From Diadema setosum (Eukaryota; Echinodermata; Echinoidea; Diadematoida; Diadematidae), in the NCBI GenBank assembly GCA_033980235.1, contig CM067068.1, positions 38,095,869 to 38,159,868 on the forward strand: 64,000 nucleotides of DNA, written 5' to 3'. Positions 46,949-59,712 of the stretch are shown piece by piece. The translations under genes and the position numbers were made by a program. The notes below the pieces were generated by a model, which was not told the DNA's origin, made no database searches, and saw nothing but the letters and a program-made list of their open reading frames with translations. Numbering within the stretch: the first letter of the stretch is position 1; each line of letters opens with the position of its first letter.

Positions 46949-47664
46949 GGGAAAAGGAAGAGTCCAGCGATGCGGTAATTGTTGCAGGTGTTGAGGTTTT
47001 TCCTATCATCGACTGTCATGGACAGCCAGTATCAATCCATGGAGACTCAGAAATGATTCGATACTTGTACCTTCTTGGTTCTTTGCGATTGTCGATCATG
47101 CTATATCCTGAACTTTGATGTCTTTAAGAGATAATTAGGAATGACGAAAAAGTTATCGAGATCATTTCTGTTTGGGCAGGAAATTGTTTGGGTTACTGAT
47201 CTACCCGGCAGGTCATGTCAGATAACGGGCATTCCTCGTCAAACCAAGACTACTTACCTATCATCGAACTGGTTAAAGACTGGAAAAAATTGATCATATT
47301 CACTTAATTAATTAAAATCAATTAACTCAGTCAAGTTCATCGATCAGTGACATTTGAACTTAATTGTTCCAATCAAATTGGCTTACACACATGCCGTCAT
47401 ATCTATATCAGAAATTCAAACAGGATATAACTGAACTTGAAAGCTGATCGAAAATCGCTATCCCTTGATAATCTTTCCCCCTTTTATACACTTTTACTAT
47501 GCAAAAACCGATTAGCGTGTGTAAGCGTGAACATTTACTACATGGAATAGAACTCAGAGCGCCTCAAAGATTTATGTCGATGATGAATACTGTGTTTTCT
47601 TGGCTTAATGATTATTTCATCATAAAGATTATGTCAACTCTTTATTCATTATCGTAGAACGTAG
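46949..47664. other. Upstream of gene 4, duplication edge and spacer
   Basis: The first part to 47283 is the duplicated promoter region. Beyond that is unique AT-rich sequence with no exon. Confidence 0.4.
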
Positions 47665-48079
47665 CTTTAAAGAGTTACAGTTTTGGTGGAGCTGGGGATT
47701 AGGGTTTTAAGTCTTTTAGTGAGATAATATACAAACCAGTTACTGAGTATGAAGTATTAAAGAATAAACAATTCTAAGATGAATTGAAAGAATAATTGAT
47801 GAAAATTGGCTTTGAAATAGCTGAGATATCCAAAAACAAAGTAAAACCAAGAGGTTTGATACATTAAAACAGGTCCCACCTTTTATTAGGATCTCTCTTT
47901 CTATGTCTCAGTTTCTGGATATAGCATAGCATTTAAAAAAACAATTTTTTATCAAATAAACTTTGATTTCCTTTTAAAATTGTGTGCTCCTTAACATTTC
48001 ATGTAAGTGGTTCCAAATCATATTGCAAAAAGTTCAAATCTGAATTCCCGGCCTCAACAAAAACTATACATCCCTTAAA
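47665..48079. mobile_element. Palindromic MITE, family A copy 3
   Basis: It starts TTTAAAGAGTTACAGTTTTGG and ends AACTATACATCCCTTAAAA, an inverted match. The inside follows copy 1: a GAGCTGGGGATTAGGG block and a hairpin around CAGGTCCCACCTTTTATTAG. It is older, with more mismatches between the arms. Confidence 0.65.
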
Positions 48080-48310
48080 AACAAATGTTATAGGCACATA
48101 TATAAGCCTAGCAAAGACGTACATTGTCTTTGACGTAGGACAAGTCGGATTGGCCAGAAGATATAAATAGACGTACCGACAGCTGACCAAGGATACTCAT
48201 TATAATATTTGTTTTTTGTGAAAGAAGAAAAAATGATAAAAGGAAAAGAAAATTATAAAGCAGTGTTTGGCGTAAATATTCTAAAGAGAATGAAAAACGC
48301 CACTAAACAC

Positions 48311-48454
<144 letters not shown>

Positions 48455-48715
48455 TGTCTACCGGTTCTCTCACCGTTATTTCGGCCAATCGGTACAGCAC
48501 TGACATGACTGACTGCACACAGCACCGGGTATTGCGTCATGATCATCTTGCGATTATACAACAGCATTGCGTACAGTACAAATGTATACAATCCACGTGA
48601 GAGGCAATGCTTAAAAAAGAAAGACAATCGACGTGGTAGACTGAGTGTGATATCACACGATACTGTGGACAAGTAATGGTGTTGGTTGGTTGATGTAGTG
48701 TAGCAACAATTAATC

Positions 48716-48718
48716 ATG
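48716..48718 (+). CDS. PAM16: Candidate first coding codon of PAM16 (one-codon coding part of exon 1)
   Basis: ATCATG is followed at once by a consensus donor (GTAAGTTTGG). Splicing ATG to the exon starting at 52876 gives Met-Ala-Ala-Lys-Tyr-Leu, the expected N-terminus of PAM16. The intron would be about 4.2 kb. An alternative is an exon ending ATGG joined to 52880, which gives Met-Ala-Lys-Tyr. This is inference from splice signals; transcript data would decide. Confidence 0.4.
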
Positions 48719-48739
48719 GTAAGTTTGGAAAGCACTGTT

Positions 48740-49500
48740 TAGATCGTGCACATGTTTAGTATCAGAAGAATTTTTGTCTTGGCTCTCGAGGAGCTTTCCT
48801 CTGTTGACTGTAGGGAGCGCTTTTTGTTAGCCCCACACCTTCTTCTTCGTGTAAGGTCCGGTGGGCTGAGCGTGAAAAGTTTGTTTGCACTGCACATGCA
48901 TGCCCTATTCTGGCCATAGACAGAAAAATCCGTCCGTCTGGTGGAGTTTATAATTTTTAACATTTACGTCTTTCCTCCGTATAGGAGGGGATTCCGTGAA
49001 GCCAGACGCAGTTTCTGCGGAACCTATCCCCGGCCCCGATGACTAAATTACTAACGGTTGAGTAGACTGCCTTAAAAATACTAGAGTCCAGATAAATTTA
49101 CAGACTGATTTTTCAGTCAAGCATGCACTAAATATAAAGTTTAACTGACTTAGGCAGAAAGATCCATCTGCTCGGAGGAGTCTTTGTTTTAGTATACGGA
49201 GGAGAGCGATAACGTCATAAAAGTAAGTGTAGGCTACTAGTTCTATATAAATATAAGGAGGGGATCCGTGAAGCCAGATGCAGTCTCTGCGGAACATTTC
49301 CCTGATGACCAGATACAGACCAATTTTTCGGTCAATGACTGACTTTGACCGAAAGATTGGTCTGTATCTGGTCGTCGGGGAATGTTCCGCGGAGACTGCG
49401 TCTGGCTTCATGGATCCCCTCTATGGAGGAGAGTGATAACGTAAAAAATATAAAAGACTCCTCCGGACAGACGGATCTTTCTGTCTATGACTGACTGTGC
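48740..49500. mobile_element. Nested foldback elements
   Basis: At 49256-49422 two arms of about 80 bases pair (GGATCCGTGAAGCCAGATGC against GCGTCTGGCTTCATGGATCC), with TTTCGGTCAATGACTGAC-type sequence near the loop. The outer words ACAGAAAAATCCGTCCGTCT (about 48922) and GACAGACGGATCTTTCTGTC (about 49466) are also inverted to each other, so one palindromic element seems to enclose others. No ORF is present. Confidence 0.6.
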
Positions 49501-49607
49501 TCAGCCTCAGGTGCTTGGTCTTTATTTATTATTGATTATTATTACCTACAGTATTTATGTATGGATACCTATGGTCCCATGGATGATTCTGAATGCAGGC
49601 TGTATAT

Positions 49608-50290
49608 TCAGATCCAGGTTTGATCCTTCTTGAAATGAGCTGGGTCATGGCCAGGTGGAGCGGCGTCAATCTTAAATTTGATGAGTTTATTGTCCCAGAA
49701 TTTATTCAAACCAGCTTCAAAACTGAAGACACTAGTAGGTGCATCTATTGAGTTTCCTGGTAAACTATTCCAAGGTTTCCTGATACGCATGTAAAATGAG
49801 TTTCTTCTTGTAGGCCCTAGTGGTATGTGATTGAAAAATATATTTAACTTTTTATATCCTCTTGTGCATTTTGTTATCAAACCTAAATCAAGCACTACCT
49901 TTTGAACATATTTATGAAATAATTTATACGCTTCAATCATATCACCTCTCGCCCGCCTGGCCGCATGCTAAAGTTGAAAGTCAAGATGCCTCAATCTCCC
50001 TTCAACCTCAACCTCAACCTCCCAATTTTGTAGCTCTCAATTGGACATTTTCTAAAGCTAAATGTTTTTTATTTTTTCAAATAAGGACTCCATACTGCAA
50101 ATGAGGTCTTACCAAAACTTTATACGGCAATAGGGAATTATCCTGGTTTAAATAAACAAATGTTCATGTGATTAAATTCATCAATTTATTGGCTTTATTT
50201 ATTTGTACCTGAAAATACTGATCAAACTTAAGTTTAGAATCAACCGTCAATCCTCGGTCCTTGCATGAATCTACATGTGAGAGGTACATG
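49608..50290 (-). pseudogene. 3' end of a dead LINE reverse transcriptase
   Basis: The minus-strand reading gives, in broken frames, a typical LINE C-terminal order: VDSKLKFDQYFQVQINKANK, VRPHLQYGVL, MIEAYKLFHKYV, RNSFYMRIRKPWNSLPGNSI and SVFSFEAGLNKFWDN. Frameshifts separate the blocks and the catalytic domain is gone. This clade differs from the four LINEs in the subtilase cluster. Confidence 0.75.
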
Positions 50291-50480
50291 TAATGTACAG
50301 TATTTCCAATACAATGTATTACTATGATTATTCTTGTCTTGTCTTGCCAAAGATGCCCACAATCAATAGGTTGATTATCAAGGCACTAGGGATGCTGACC
50401 AAGCCTGACCTGTCCTGTGTTGACCTTCAAAACTGCTATTTACACTGTACACATTCTTTTCCTCTTTTTTTTCCTCTTAT

Positions 50481-50975
50481 CGTCGCCGGTCACATGAACT
50501 GACGAATCCCTCTGGTTTGCGTAAGAATGACAATTCGAGAAAATCGCGTTTGAAGTTAACCCATTTTTGACTTATGGTTGCTACACTTTCATGTCTATAA
50601 TTTCCAATTATTTTTGTAGTACATCAGACTTCAATTCTTGCTCTAACTTGTGAAGTTTTTATCGAATTGTATTGTTAACAAATAAGCGGGAAATTGCGGG
50701 TGACCGCGAGTACAGTGTACTAGTACACACGGTCACCGAACCGTAGAATCGCCTGATTGTTTAACACACGCGTCTATGGGGAAAACAAATAATTTTCACA
50801 AATGGAATTACATACTTCTACAAAAGTGATAACTACGTAAAAATTACACCGAATTACACACTGAGAATTTCAGAATACGTAGTATGGAATATCTACTATC
50901 AAAATGATTGAAAATCTCAAAATAGAAAATTTGACCCAAAATCGAGTGATTCGTCGGTTCGTGTGACCGCCGACG
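50481..50975. mobile_element. Foldback MITE with about 33-base inverted ends
   Basis: CGTCGCCGGTCACATGAACT (then GACGAATC) at the left pairs with GATTCGTCGGTTCGTGTGAC (then CGCCGACG) at the right. No ORF is present. A short inner palindrome (GTACAGTGTACTAGTACAC) sits near 50709. Confidence 0.7.
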
Positions 50976-51010
50976 TTATATAGAATAAAAAAATTCCCAG
51001 TGATGGTTTT

Positions 51011-51304
51011 TTACTTGCTGATCCTCGACATGAACGTGTCAAGGGTTGGAGCAGCCACTACTTCCTCTGGAAGGTTACTCCAGTCTTTTATGGTTCTTGG
51101 TAGGAAAGATGACCCCCTGTATTGTGTTAGTCTATGGCTATCCTGGATTTTAGGGGTCTTAATGATTTTTATTGTCAACTTCAGCACTGGCATGACCAAG
51201 ACTAACAAGTGGTCAGAATATTTTATATAGCATGGATACTTTATTCTCCAAATGTTCATCAATAGGTTTTCAATGACAATGTTCCAGCCACTTGAGATGT
51301 TCAT
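51011..51304 (-). pseudogene. 3' remnant of a second dead LINE
   Basis: The C-terminal reading DSHRLTQYRGSSFLPRTIKD, then WSNLPEEVVAAPTLDTF, is the usual end of a LINE polyprotein. The frame opens upstream with no RT motif, so only the tail remains. Confidence 0.7.
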
Positions 51305-51565
51305 ATTACCAGTGAATCAGCCAGGCCTGTTTCTGTTGAGCAGTCATTTGCTTGCTTAATTGGAGTCTTTCTTGCTTGGCCTTGGGGATGGACAGCATGG
51401 AGGTGGTTTCTCACAGTCTGATCAGTATTGTGCCTTCACACAATACTTTGTTGGATGTACTCTAAGACAGTCACCTGCGATTCTGCGGAGCAGCACCCTG
51501 ATGTTGCCGTTCCATTGGGATATTTGGACGTCTGTTCCGTGGTTGGTCCTCGGCATCTCGGGTTA

Positions 51566-51704
51566 CAGTGTACTCCCGTAAATAATGAACATGGTTATGG
51601 CGAAATTCCAGTTAATATACAACAAAGCAAAAATTCGGGCCGCAGCATTATCCACTCTGTGCTTTTTTATTGTTTATTTGTTCGGTTATAATAGGAGTCC
51701 ACTG
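51566..51704. mobile_element. TA-flanked pogo/Tigger-like MITE
   Basis: CAGTGTACTCCCGTAAATAA at the left and GTTATAATAGGAGTCCACTG at the right are inverted, each next to TA. The internal GTTATGGCGAAATTCC and CGGTTATAATAGG-type words are typical of small pogo-group elements. It is 139 bases with no ORF. Confidence 0.65.
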
Positions 51705-51951
51705 TACTTGACACTTTTGTGTCCATCATTTTGTTATGGTCTCAGGGATCCCAGTCTCATCTTTTTGAAACCTCCCAGCTTCAATTTACCCTGTTGCTTG
51801 GGACTTATGAACTTTGCTTACACTTGGTATAATGAACACTCAAAGTACAAGATGAGGTATCAACCTTGCCTGGCTTGAATGCTGGATTCAGAATTCTGTT
51901 GAAATTGACATTCTGGTTGATCAGCTTAGAAGAATAGATATCAGTTACTGT

Positions 51952-52174
51952 GTACGCCAAATATTCCACGAGGTTTTTATTTTCGCGAATTTCGCAAGTT
52001 GGGTGCTACCGGTATTTGCGAAAATATCGACTATGATCCTGATGTGAATATTACGTATGCATGTACAAGTTCTCTGTCCAGTACACGACTCCACGATTGC
52101 GAATTTAAACGCTCGTGAAATCGTCGGGAATTCTCGATTCGCGAAAATTTAGACTCGCAAAATATATGGCGTAT
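51952..52174. mobile_element. MITE with GTACGCCAAATAT ends
   Basis: GTACGCCAAATATTCC at the left pairs with AATATATGGCGTATAC at the right. TTTTCGCGAATTTCGC-type words recur inside in both directions. No ORF is present. Confidence 0.65.
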
Positions 52175-52875
52175 ACACATCATCTTTATTGCCTCTTCAT
52201 GAGCATTGGTATTCATTTTGCAACTTTTCAATGCAGACCTCCCATATTCATATTTCAAACTACTGTCCTTTTCCTGTTAGCATGATCACACTCATGTACA
52301 GTGTAGGATATCGTTTTAAAGAGAATTAAATAATCTTGCTGATAATACCATGCATGCATTGTTTATTACTATGACAAGAGAGAAATAATAGATCAAGTTC
52401 AGATTTCCAAACTTTTTATCATTTTTTTTTTGTGGAGTTTAGATACACACAGTTAGGGGTACAAATAATCACATCTTGTTCATTGTACATGTAGTATGCC
52501 CTATTTGGAGGTAAGAGAGTTGTCTTTATGTTTGTGTCAAATGATAGAGTATTTTGAAAGTAAATTTGTGAAGATGTATGTGTTAACCCACAGTGACAAT
52601 AACATTCTGATAAGACAATGGTCTCTTGAGTATGTGTTTACTGTTAATTTGTGGATTTGCAAGTGTAAATTTTCTGCAGAAAGGAGAGAAGAAAACATTC
52701 ACTTGTTCAGATTTGATTGTAAAGGGGAATTTTCATCATTTGAGGTCAGTTTGGAAGATGGCAAGTAGAGAATGATGAGGAGGCTGATCATGTTTTATTT
52801 TCTTGAAAGGAACAATCTTTAAAATCAAGGTAAAGTAATGATCTCTCTCTGTTTTCTTGACTTCTCTGTCTGCAG

Positions 52876-55039
52876 GCAGCTAAGTATCTGGCACAAATCA
52901 TTGTGCTTGGAGGACAAGTTGTGGCCAGGGCTTTCACCAAGGCTCTGAGACAGGAGATCCAAGGTGGGTTCCCCTTAACCCTTTGAGGATGAGTCTCGGA
53001 TGATATACTCGGGCAGGGGTCTAAGGGAAATGCGTGTTGTAGCAAAATCAGCCTGTCCTCAATGGATTAAATACAGCTCTTTATTTTCTCTTACGTTGCC
53101 TGTATTCCTCTGTAATGTAAATCACCTTTGTGCATTCATAAGTACAAATTGTATTTGTACACATTTCAAAGATGCCACTGTCCAAGAGGTGTTTGCATGA
53201 TCTGCTAAAAGAGTGGGAAAATGGTCACAGCAAAAGACTCCAGAGTGCTTGGTTCGTGAGCCTTGCATGGTGCTGTTGCATCTCTGAAGTGCAAGAGCTC
53301 CCTCTTTGGTGGAGTTGAAATCTTCACTCTTGAAGTTATGCTTTCATAGGTAGGATCTGAATGTTGAAGTCTTCCTGCAAGACTCATGGAGGTGAAAGGT
53401 CAAGTCATTTAAGATGGAAGGTTAGAATAACGAGAAAGATGAGCATGGGCTTAAGAAGCTGAGCTCACAAGAGACATGACACAGAATCAGTATGAAATCA
53501 GGTTGCTATGTACTGTAGATGTGTGATACAATCTGTCTCTATACAAATTATTTATCTACTCTTGTAAGAAGTATGATATGAAAAAAAAAAAAAACTTACA
53601 GAATATCTTGTTTCAGGTGACTTGGCTCACTGAACCATTACCAGCTTTAAGCAGATACTGTACATTGATTTATCAAATAGGTTGAGTCATCTCCAACTCA
53701 CAATGTGATTCAAAGACAATCCACAAATTGTTTGATCTTAATGCCATTGCCATTGTACATTTTGGTCTGGCATATCTATTATACTGGACTCTTTTGTATT
53801 TTTTGTTTGTATGTTTTCCTGAAATGTATGTACACATTGCTTAAAGGCTACTTGAACCTTGCTTCAGCAGTTTTGTTATGGTTCTACCCCTCATTTGAGG
53901 AGGAACTTTGGTAGAACTTTTGTAGAACACATTTTGTGAGAATGTGGTTACACCACAGCTGTAATGCATTGTTTAAGTGACTGGCTGACTAGTAATGACA
54001 AGTCTCAATGTACTCCTCTACTGACAGCCAGCCAACAGGCAGCCCAGCGAGCTGGGGGAGGTAAGCAGGGAGCGAAGGCAGCAGCAGCTGATAGTCTCAC
54101 TGGTATGACACTAGAGGAAGCTCAGAAGATTCTCAATGTCAGAGATTTGGCCGACAAGGAAGCCGTCTTGAAGAACTATGAACACCTGTTTACTGTCAAT
54201 GACAAGTCCAAAGGAGGCTCTCTCTACTTACAGTCAAAGGTACATGGTTGGCTACTAAAGTTTTGAGGTCACCTTGAGGATCTAGATATTAGACAGCGAC
54301 CTTTCTGGAAGCCAGACCTGTTCATATTGGATTATTAAAACTAATTGGATTGGGATCTTTGTCATTGAGATACTGACATGCAGTATTTATTACAAAATTA
54401 CAAAATTTACTCCCTGACTTATACTGGAGTAAATGCCACAGTGAAAAAGGACACTGTATATATTATTATTATTTATTTATTTATTATTATTATTATTTTT
54501 TTACTTTAATTGAAAGGTGGCAAATATCTGTAAGTACATCTTACAAAGTTTGTAGCTGCTAATGGACAAAAGGAAGTTCAAAGTGAGCAAATTTTCTCTT
54601 CCAGTCTAATATCAAACAATTTATGAAGATCAGGTGATTGTAATTTTTACATTAAATTCGTAGAAAAGGACACAAAGTTGGAGGGAATATGGTGTTGTGT
54701 TTCTTTCACTCTTATTATTTGATTATTATTATTGTTTATTTGGCCATACAGTTGCAATGTAACATACACACAGTACTGTAAATGATACATAACTATCAGT
54801 AAGCATTTGTGATATTGCTTCATGAAGAAAAAAACATTAAATTGGATGTTAAGAGATCCTTGCATGCACAGATTTTAGTGATGACTTCAGTACCAAATCA
54901 ATCTCTTTTATGCTTCTTTTAGGTTGTGCGAGCCAAAGAGAGAGTGGATGAGGAGATGAAAGCAGCGGAGGAGGTCCAGAACAGGAAGAAGATTTCCTCC
55001 AGTGAAACATCCTCAAATCAGTCCCAATCAGAGTCATGA
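52876..55039 (+). CDS. PAM16: PAM16/Magmas, mitochondrial import motor regulator (exons 2-4)
   Basis: Exons 52876-52963, 54028-54239 and 54923-55039 join in frame to 138 codons before the stop. The N-terminus [20 protein letters not shown] is the conserved PAM16 amphipathic start. The middle has [18 protein letters not shown], then [20 protein letters not shown]. This is a J-like domain in which the HPD of true J proteins is replaced by DKS, as in all PAM16. The C-terminus is charged and Ser/Gln-rich. PAM16 sits at the TIM23 channel on the matrix side, pairs with PAM18 (DNAJC19) and holds back its stimulation of mitochondrial Hsp70. The start Met must come from an upstream exon (candidate at 48716). 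Intron 2 carries a TTAA-flanked MITE 11 bases after the donor. It has no functional link to the subtilase cluster. Confidence 0.93.
52975..53070. mobile_element. TTAA-flanked MITE copy 1, in PAM16 intron 2
   Basis: TTAACCCTTTGAGGATGAG at the left and CTGTCCTCAATGGATTAA at the right give inverted ends and TTAA target sites, as in piggyBac-type elements. It is under 100 bases, and a second copy is at 56693. Confidence 0.6.
53071..54027. other. Rest of PAM16 intron 2
   Basis: No exon is seen. It includes an A homopolymer near 53581-53594. Confidence 0.5.
54240..54922. other. PAM16 intron 3
   Basis: AT-rich with a TTATTATTATTT-type run near 54470-54500. No exon is seen. Confidence 0.5.
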
Positions 55040-56692
55040 TAAAGGTCAAACCTTGAGGAATTGAAATCATGTGAACAGTCTGGACATCACTCATTGTGGA
55101 TTTTGTGGATGTTTATTTTTGACATGGAATAGAAAGACAGAGATGGAGTGGAAAACAAGTGATGACTGGAAGGTGTGGAAGGACAGACCTGAGCTTACTG
55201 GGTCTTTGGTGTTATCACCTGACCCAATATTTAACATCTAGAGCAGAAAAACACAACAAAACAAAGCTGTACAATGTATTTGTACTCTGTGTGAAGATGA
55301 GATAAATCCACTATGTACAAATATAAAAGGCATTAAACATCCTGGCTTCTAATACAAATTAGAAAATCTCTGGGATTTTTATCTTCCACAACAATCAATC
55401 AATAAACTGGCCTGGACACTTGTATAGTGATGCCAGCAAATAAATGCATAGTCTTATTGTTGTTGGATACATGTTCACAGAGAGGTCATGAAACTCGTTA
55501 TTGATGTGGAGAACTGAGTCTAAGTATCAGGAATATAAAGACTTATACTACCATGAAAGTGGAAATTCTCATGTTAGTTATTTTATGCACAGTCGGTCTG
55601 ATGAATTTTGTATGTTTTTAATCCCACGGAATCAAAATATACTTAGTAGATTATTATTACAAGCAAAAAATTTTTGTGCTTTCATTCTAGCATTGTTTTA
55701 TGTGGAATGAAATGTACAAAAATTTCCACACTGCAAAAATTTCCACTTTTACAGTATTCTGTGTTGATTTGTAAGTATAGATCAGTCATGTCACATTGTT
55801 ACCATGAAAGTCACTCAGCAATACAATGTGTAGTTTCTCAGAAAATTTTAGGATACAAATTCTAGAGCTACCTGGTACACGAACATGTACATTGTGTGTA
55901 TGACATGGTTTCGTGTGTACTGAATCTGCCTCATTTCGATGGTGAACCACTATCAAACTATTCAGTTTAACTTTGGTCATCATTTATATTATGACTACAG
56001 GTGTCTTCTTAGAATGCTTGTTAAATGTATCATCTTCTCACATGAGTTAATTAAACAAAAGGAGTCGTGTATTGACCTGAAAATAGCAGAAGAATCAGCC
56101 ATGAAGTCTTGGATGTTACTGGTATGCTTCAGACTGCCATGATGTGTGATGAAAGGGAGTTCCCCAAGCTACCAGTGCAGTGGTAATACAGAGAATAGGA
56201 TTACATGTATACCCCTTCCCAGGGGACTCTGCTGGGTTTGTGTACAAAATCTATGAGATCCTCAAAGGGAACAGGTGACACAATGTTTACTTCTTCTTTT
56301 TTTTTTTTTTTTTGGGGGGGGGGGGTTATCATTGACAAATTATTGAATTACACGTGTAGCAGAGTTTGTTCAGATGACTGAATATTGGTACACTGTAGGT
56401 ACATGTACCTGCACTAGATGCCTTTGAGATATTTTGTGCTGGAGTAAAGGCTAATATAAAGTGTTCCTCTGTACTATGATATGAATGAAAGCCAAAGGTC
56501 ATTGGTCCTTTCAGTGGCAGTAAATCATGTCAAGGAGTGCAAGGGATAAAAGATAAAACGCATTTCTTTGTTTCACTCCTTATAAAAAATTCATACCTAT
56601 TGTAGCTTTGGTTTCACGACATGCTTATTGTAGCTTTGGTTTCACAACAGACACTATACACTTGTATCAGCAGTTAGTTGACTAAAATGTAT
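55040..56692. other. PAM16 3' UTR and downstream sequence
   Basis: AATAAA words at about 55401 and 55439 are candidate poly(A) signals about 360-400 bases after the stop. A T run followed by a G run lies near 56298-56326. A short direct repeat (TATTGTAGCTTTGGTTTCAC) is found twice near 56600-56645. I recognise no further exon. Confidence 0.45.
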
Positions 56693-56785
56693 TGAACCTG
56701 TTGAAGCGTAGTCCTGAGGATACTCGGGCAGGTGTCTCTGAGAAATGTGTGTTGTAGCAAAATCAGCCTGTCCTCAATGGGTTAA
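56693..56785. mobile_element. TTAA-type MITE copy 2
   Basis: It shares CTCGGGCAGG, GTGTTGTAGCAAAATCAGCC and TGTCCTCAATGGGTTAA with the copy in PAM16 intron 2. Its left end has decayed. Confidence 0.55.
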
Positions 56786-57329
56786 TGAAGATATTTTTGT
56801 ATGTGGTTGTATCTCCCCTCCAAATGGTAGTTTGTTGCCAGGAACATTGAAAGAGGAAGGTGGAGTCTGATAGTGCATGGCACACTTTGAGAGGACAGTA
56901 AACTGTACACTGTATGCTGTAATGTTGCAACATGAAGCTGCATAAGTGTGGGTGTTTTAGGTCCAGAAGGGGTGTGACATTAAGAAATAAAGTTTGAAAG
57001 ACTTGTCTCTCAGATGTATGGTGAAATTTTCTCAAATGGAAAGAGTGGCTGTGACTTCACATTTATGATCTTCACTTTGTGTTTTCTTAGTACACCTGTA
57101 CAAAAAGTAGGTCCCTCATTGCATCCATATTCTTATTGACAATTTTCTATGTGACAAGATCAACACTGACTTTCTCTCATCCCTCAGTAATTTTTTTTTC
57201 CTATGTGGAAGGAAACAAGGTGTTTTGTGTGATATCATAAAAAAAGGAATTATAAGGAACAGTGAGAACTTAAATGACACCTAACCCTATCCTCATTGAT
57301 GTCATTGCCTTATTGAGTAATCGACATCA

Positions 57330-57800
57330 CTGTATTGACATCACAACCACACTGACATGTCTTCATTGACATCACGACCACACCGACATCACCTCATTGA
57401 CATCACGACCACACCGACATCACCTCATTGACATCACGACCACACCGACATCACCTCATTGACATCAAAACCACACCGACATCACAACCACACCGACATC
57501 ACCTCATTGACATCACGACCACACCGACATCACCTCATTGACATCACGACCACACCGACATCACCTCATTGACATCACGACCACACCGACATCACCTCAT
57601 TGACATCACGACCACACCGACATCACCTCATTGACATCACGACCACACCGACATCACCTCATTGACATCATGACCACACCGACATCACCTCATTGACATC
57701 ACGACCACACCGACATCTCTTCATTGACATCACCACACTGACATCACCTCATTGACATCACAACCACACTGACATCACCTCATTGACATCACCTTATTGA
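57330..57800. repeat. 31-bp minisatellite
   Basis: About a dozen units of CATTGACATCACGACCACAC plus CGACATCACCT, very even in the centre and decaying at both ends. The core words GACATCA and CACC recur from about 57290 to 57870. No coding frame is sustained. Confidence 0.9.
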
Positions 57801-57932
57801 CATCACTACCTCATGAACACCACCTCTAGGACATCACCTCATGGGCAACACCTTATTCACATCATCACATCATTGACATGATCAACTCGTCTGTCGAGAA
57901 TGAGAAGGGCTTTAAGTCTTCTCGAACACTAT

Positions 57933-58258
57933 GGCCCGAATTCACGAAGGTGGTACAAATGAAACCATGTTTTAAACCATGGACAAAAACCATGGAGCGC
58001 CAAGTGTCGCACGGAATATTTCGTTACGAAATTGGTCATATCGTTGACAAAATGACCGTTTCGTTAACGAAATTATCATTTCGTGGACGAAATGTTCATT
58101 TAGATACAAAATGTTGTTATTTCGTTACAAAATAGTCATTTCATCGACGAAATGACTGATTTCGTAACGAATTATTCCATGCGACACTTGGCGCTCCATG
58201 GTTTTTGTCCATGGTTTAAACCATGGTTTCATTTGTACCACCTTCGTGAATTCGGGCC
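57933..58258. mobile_element. Long palindromic MITE, family B copy 1
   Basis: Arms of about 110 bases begin GGCCCGAATTCACGAAGGTG and end CACCTTCGTGAATTCGGGCC. CCATGGTTTAAACCATGG-type words lie inside. The centre is a chain of TTTCGTNNACGAAAT units, each nearly palindromic. The flanks are TAT on both sides. No gene is present; short frames here are the palindrome read both ways. Confidence 0.85.
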
Positions 58259-58841
58259 TATGGGTTTTGTGGTCACTTAACGCCCTTATCATTCTGAACC
58301 GACGAACTGTGGTTCTGACCGTCATCACTGTTTGTGAAATTTCAGTATCTCATGGGTTATTTTCGGACCAATTTCCATAAAACTTCAATGTTTTTATTTA
58401 AGTTTATTTATGAGGTCAACTTCAACATAGAGTGGACTTGAATCATAGTACACATACATTTTATCTGTCACAAAACTGAGACCAAATTTCTGGGGAGATG
58501 CTACAGTAAGTCATGATCTTATAACCAGTTCTAAAACATTTGTCGTGATGTAATGTTTATTCTTTAAAAATTCAGAATCTGTTCCCGAGAGAAAATGTGT
58601 AGAAAGGAATGGCCTTATGCTTCAAAGAAGAAAGTTTTAGAGATATGGAACATGTTTTAAAGTGAAACTGACTTGATGCTGTATTTGGCTGAGATAGAAT
58701 GTCGCACAAACATCAGTGCAAACTAGTATGTAATCAACGGTAAAGTAGATCAAGGCTGTGAGATTGTGGCTTGACAAGGTTTCCATTAACATGCACACAA
58801 TGTAGCTTCACTGACAAATTTCTTGAAAATGTTTTCATTTA

Positions 58842-59228
58842 CAGTTGAACCTCTCTTATCCGGCCTCCCTTTATCCGGATCTCTCTATTATACGGACGCA
58901 ATCTCGCCGTGATTTTTTTTTTTTTTTTAATAATTACGGGAGGAAAGGGGGATTCCCAACTCCTTGAGAACTCCTACACAAACACACATGAATTACATAT
59001 TACTTCCAACATTAAGATACACCTCTATTTTGGGGTCTGTTACTGAGTGTAACAATGAAAAGGTTGCAGTATACACATTACTACATGTGGTACTACAATG
59101 GGCTACATCAGTACATGTGTATGTATAATTATGTACATGTATAAAGCATCGAGTCTCCCGTATCCGGCCAAATCCCTTATCCGGATGAGCCCCGGTCCCG
59201 ACTTGTCCGGATACGAGAGGTTCAACTG
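58842..59228. mobile_element. pogo/Tigger-like MITE with TA target duplication
   Basis: CAGTTGAACCTCTCTTATCC at the left and CGGATACGAGAGGTTCAACTG at the right form inverted ends, each bordered by TA. TATCCGG words recur near both ends, as in Tigger-type elements. The centre is unrelated AT-rich sequence and has no transposase. Confidence 0.8.
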
Positions 59229-59680
59229 TAAATGTAAAGTAACTTGAGAGACCTGGGAGCTTATAAAATTGTCTTTTCTAATTTGCATAATACTAGTATT
59301 ATGCAAAGATTTTTCAAACTTTTTCAAACTTTTACAGTTTAAGCACCACATATTATACCTGTCAATCTACTATTGCAGACACTCTGAGGGATACTGTAGA
59401 GCAGTGTTTAAGCTTAAATGTTTTACTTCAATTTTTTTTTCTCTCTCTCTTGTTACTTCTTAATTCTGATCTCCTGTCTTTCTCTTGAAAACACTGTTCT
59501 CTCTGTATCAGTTTGTCTGTCTGGTACTGTGGAGATCCTTCATTGTGTGTGCACCTGTGTGTGTGTATTATCTCTCTGTGTCATATCAGTTTGTGTATCT
59601 CTCTATCTGCAGTTCAGTCGGTGTGTGTGTGTGTGTTTTTTCTCTCTCTCCCACTCCCCCCCCCCCCCCCCCCCCCCCTC

Positions 59681-59712
<32 letters not shown>

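Noticed and set aside
57330..57800. CRISPR-like array at the 31-bp repeat
   Set aside because: It is a plain tandem minisatellite; there are no non-repeated spacers.
57878..58328. Two similar proteins on opposite strands (EFTKVVQMKPCFKPWTKTME-like)
   Set aside because: They are the two arms of the family B palindromic MITE read in both directions.
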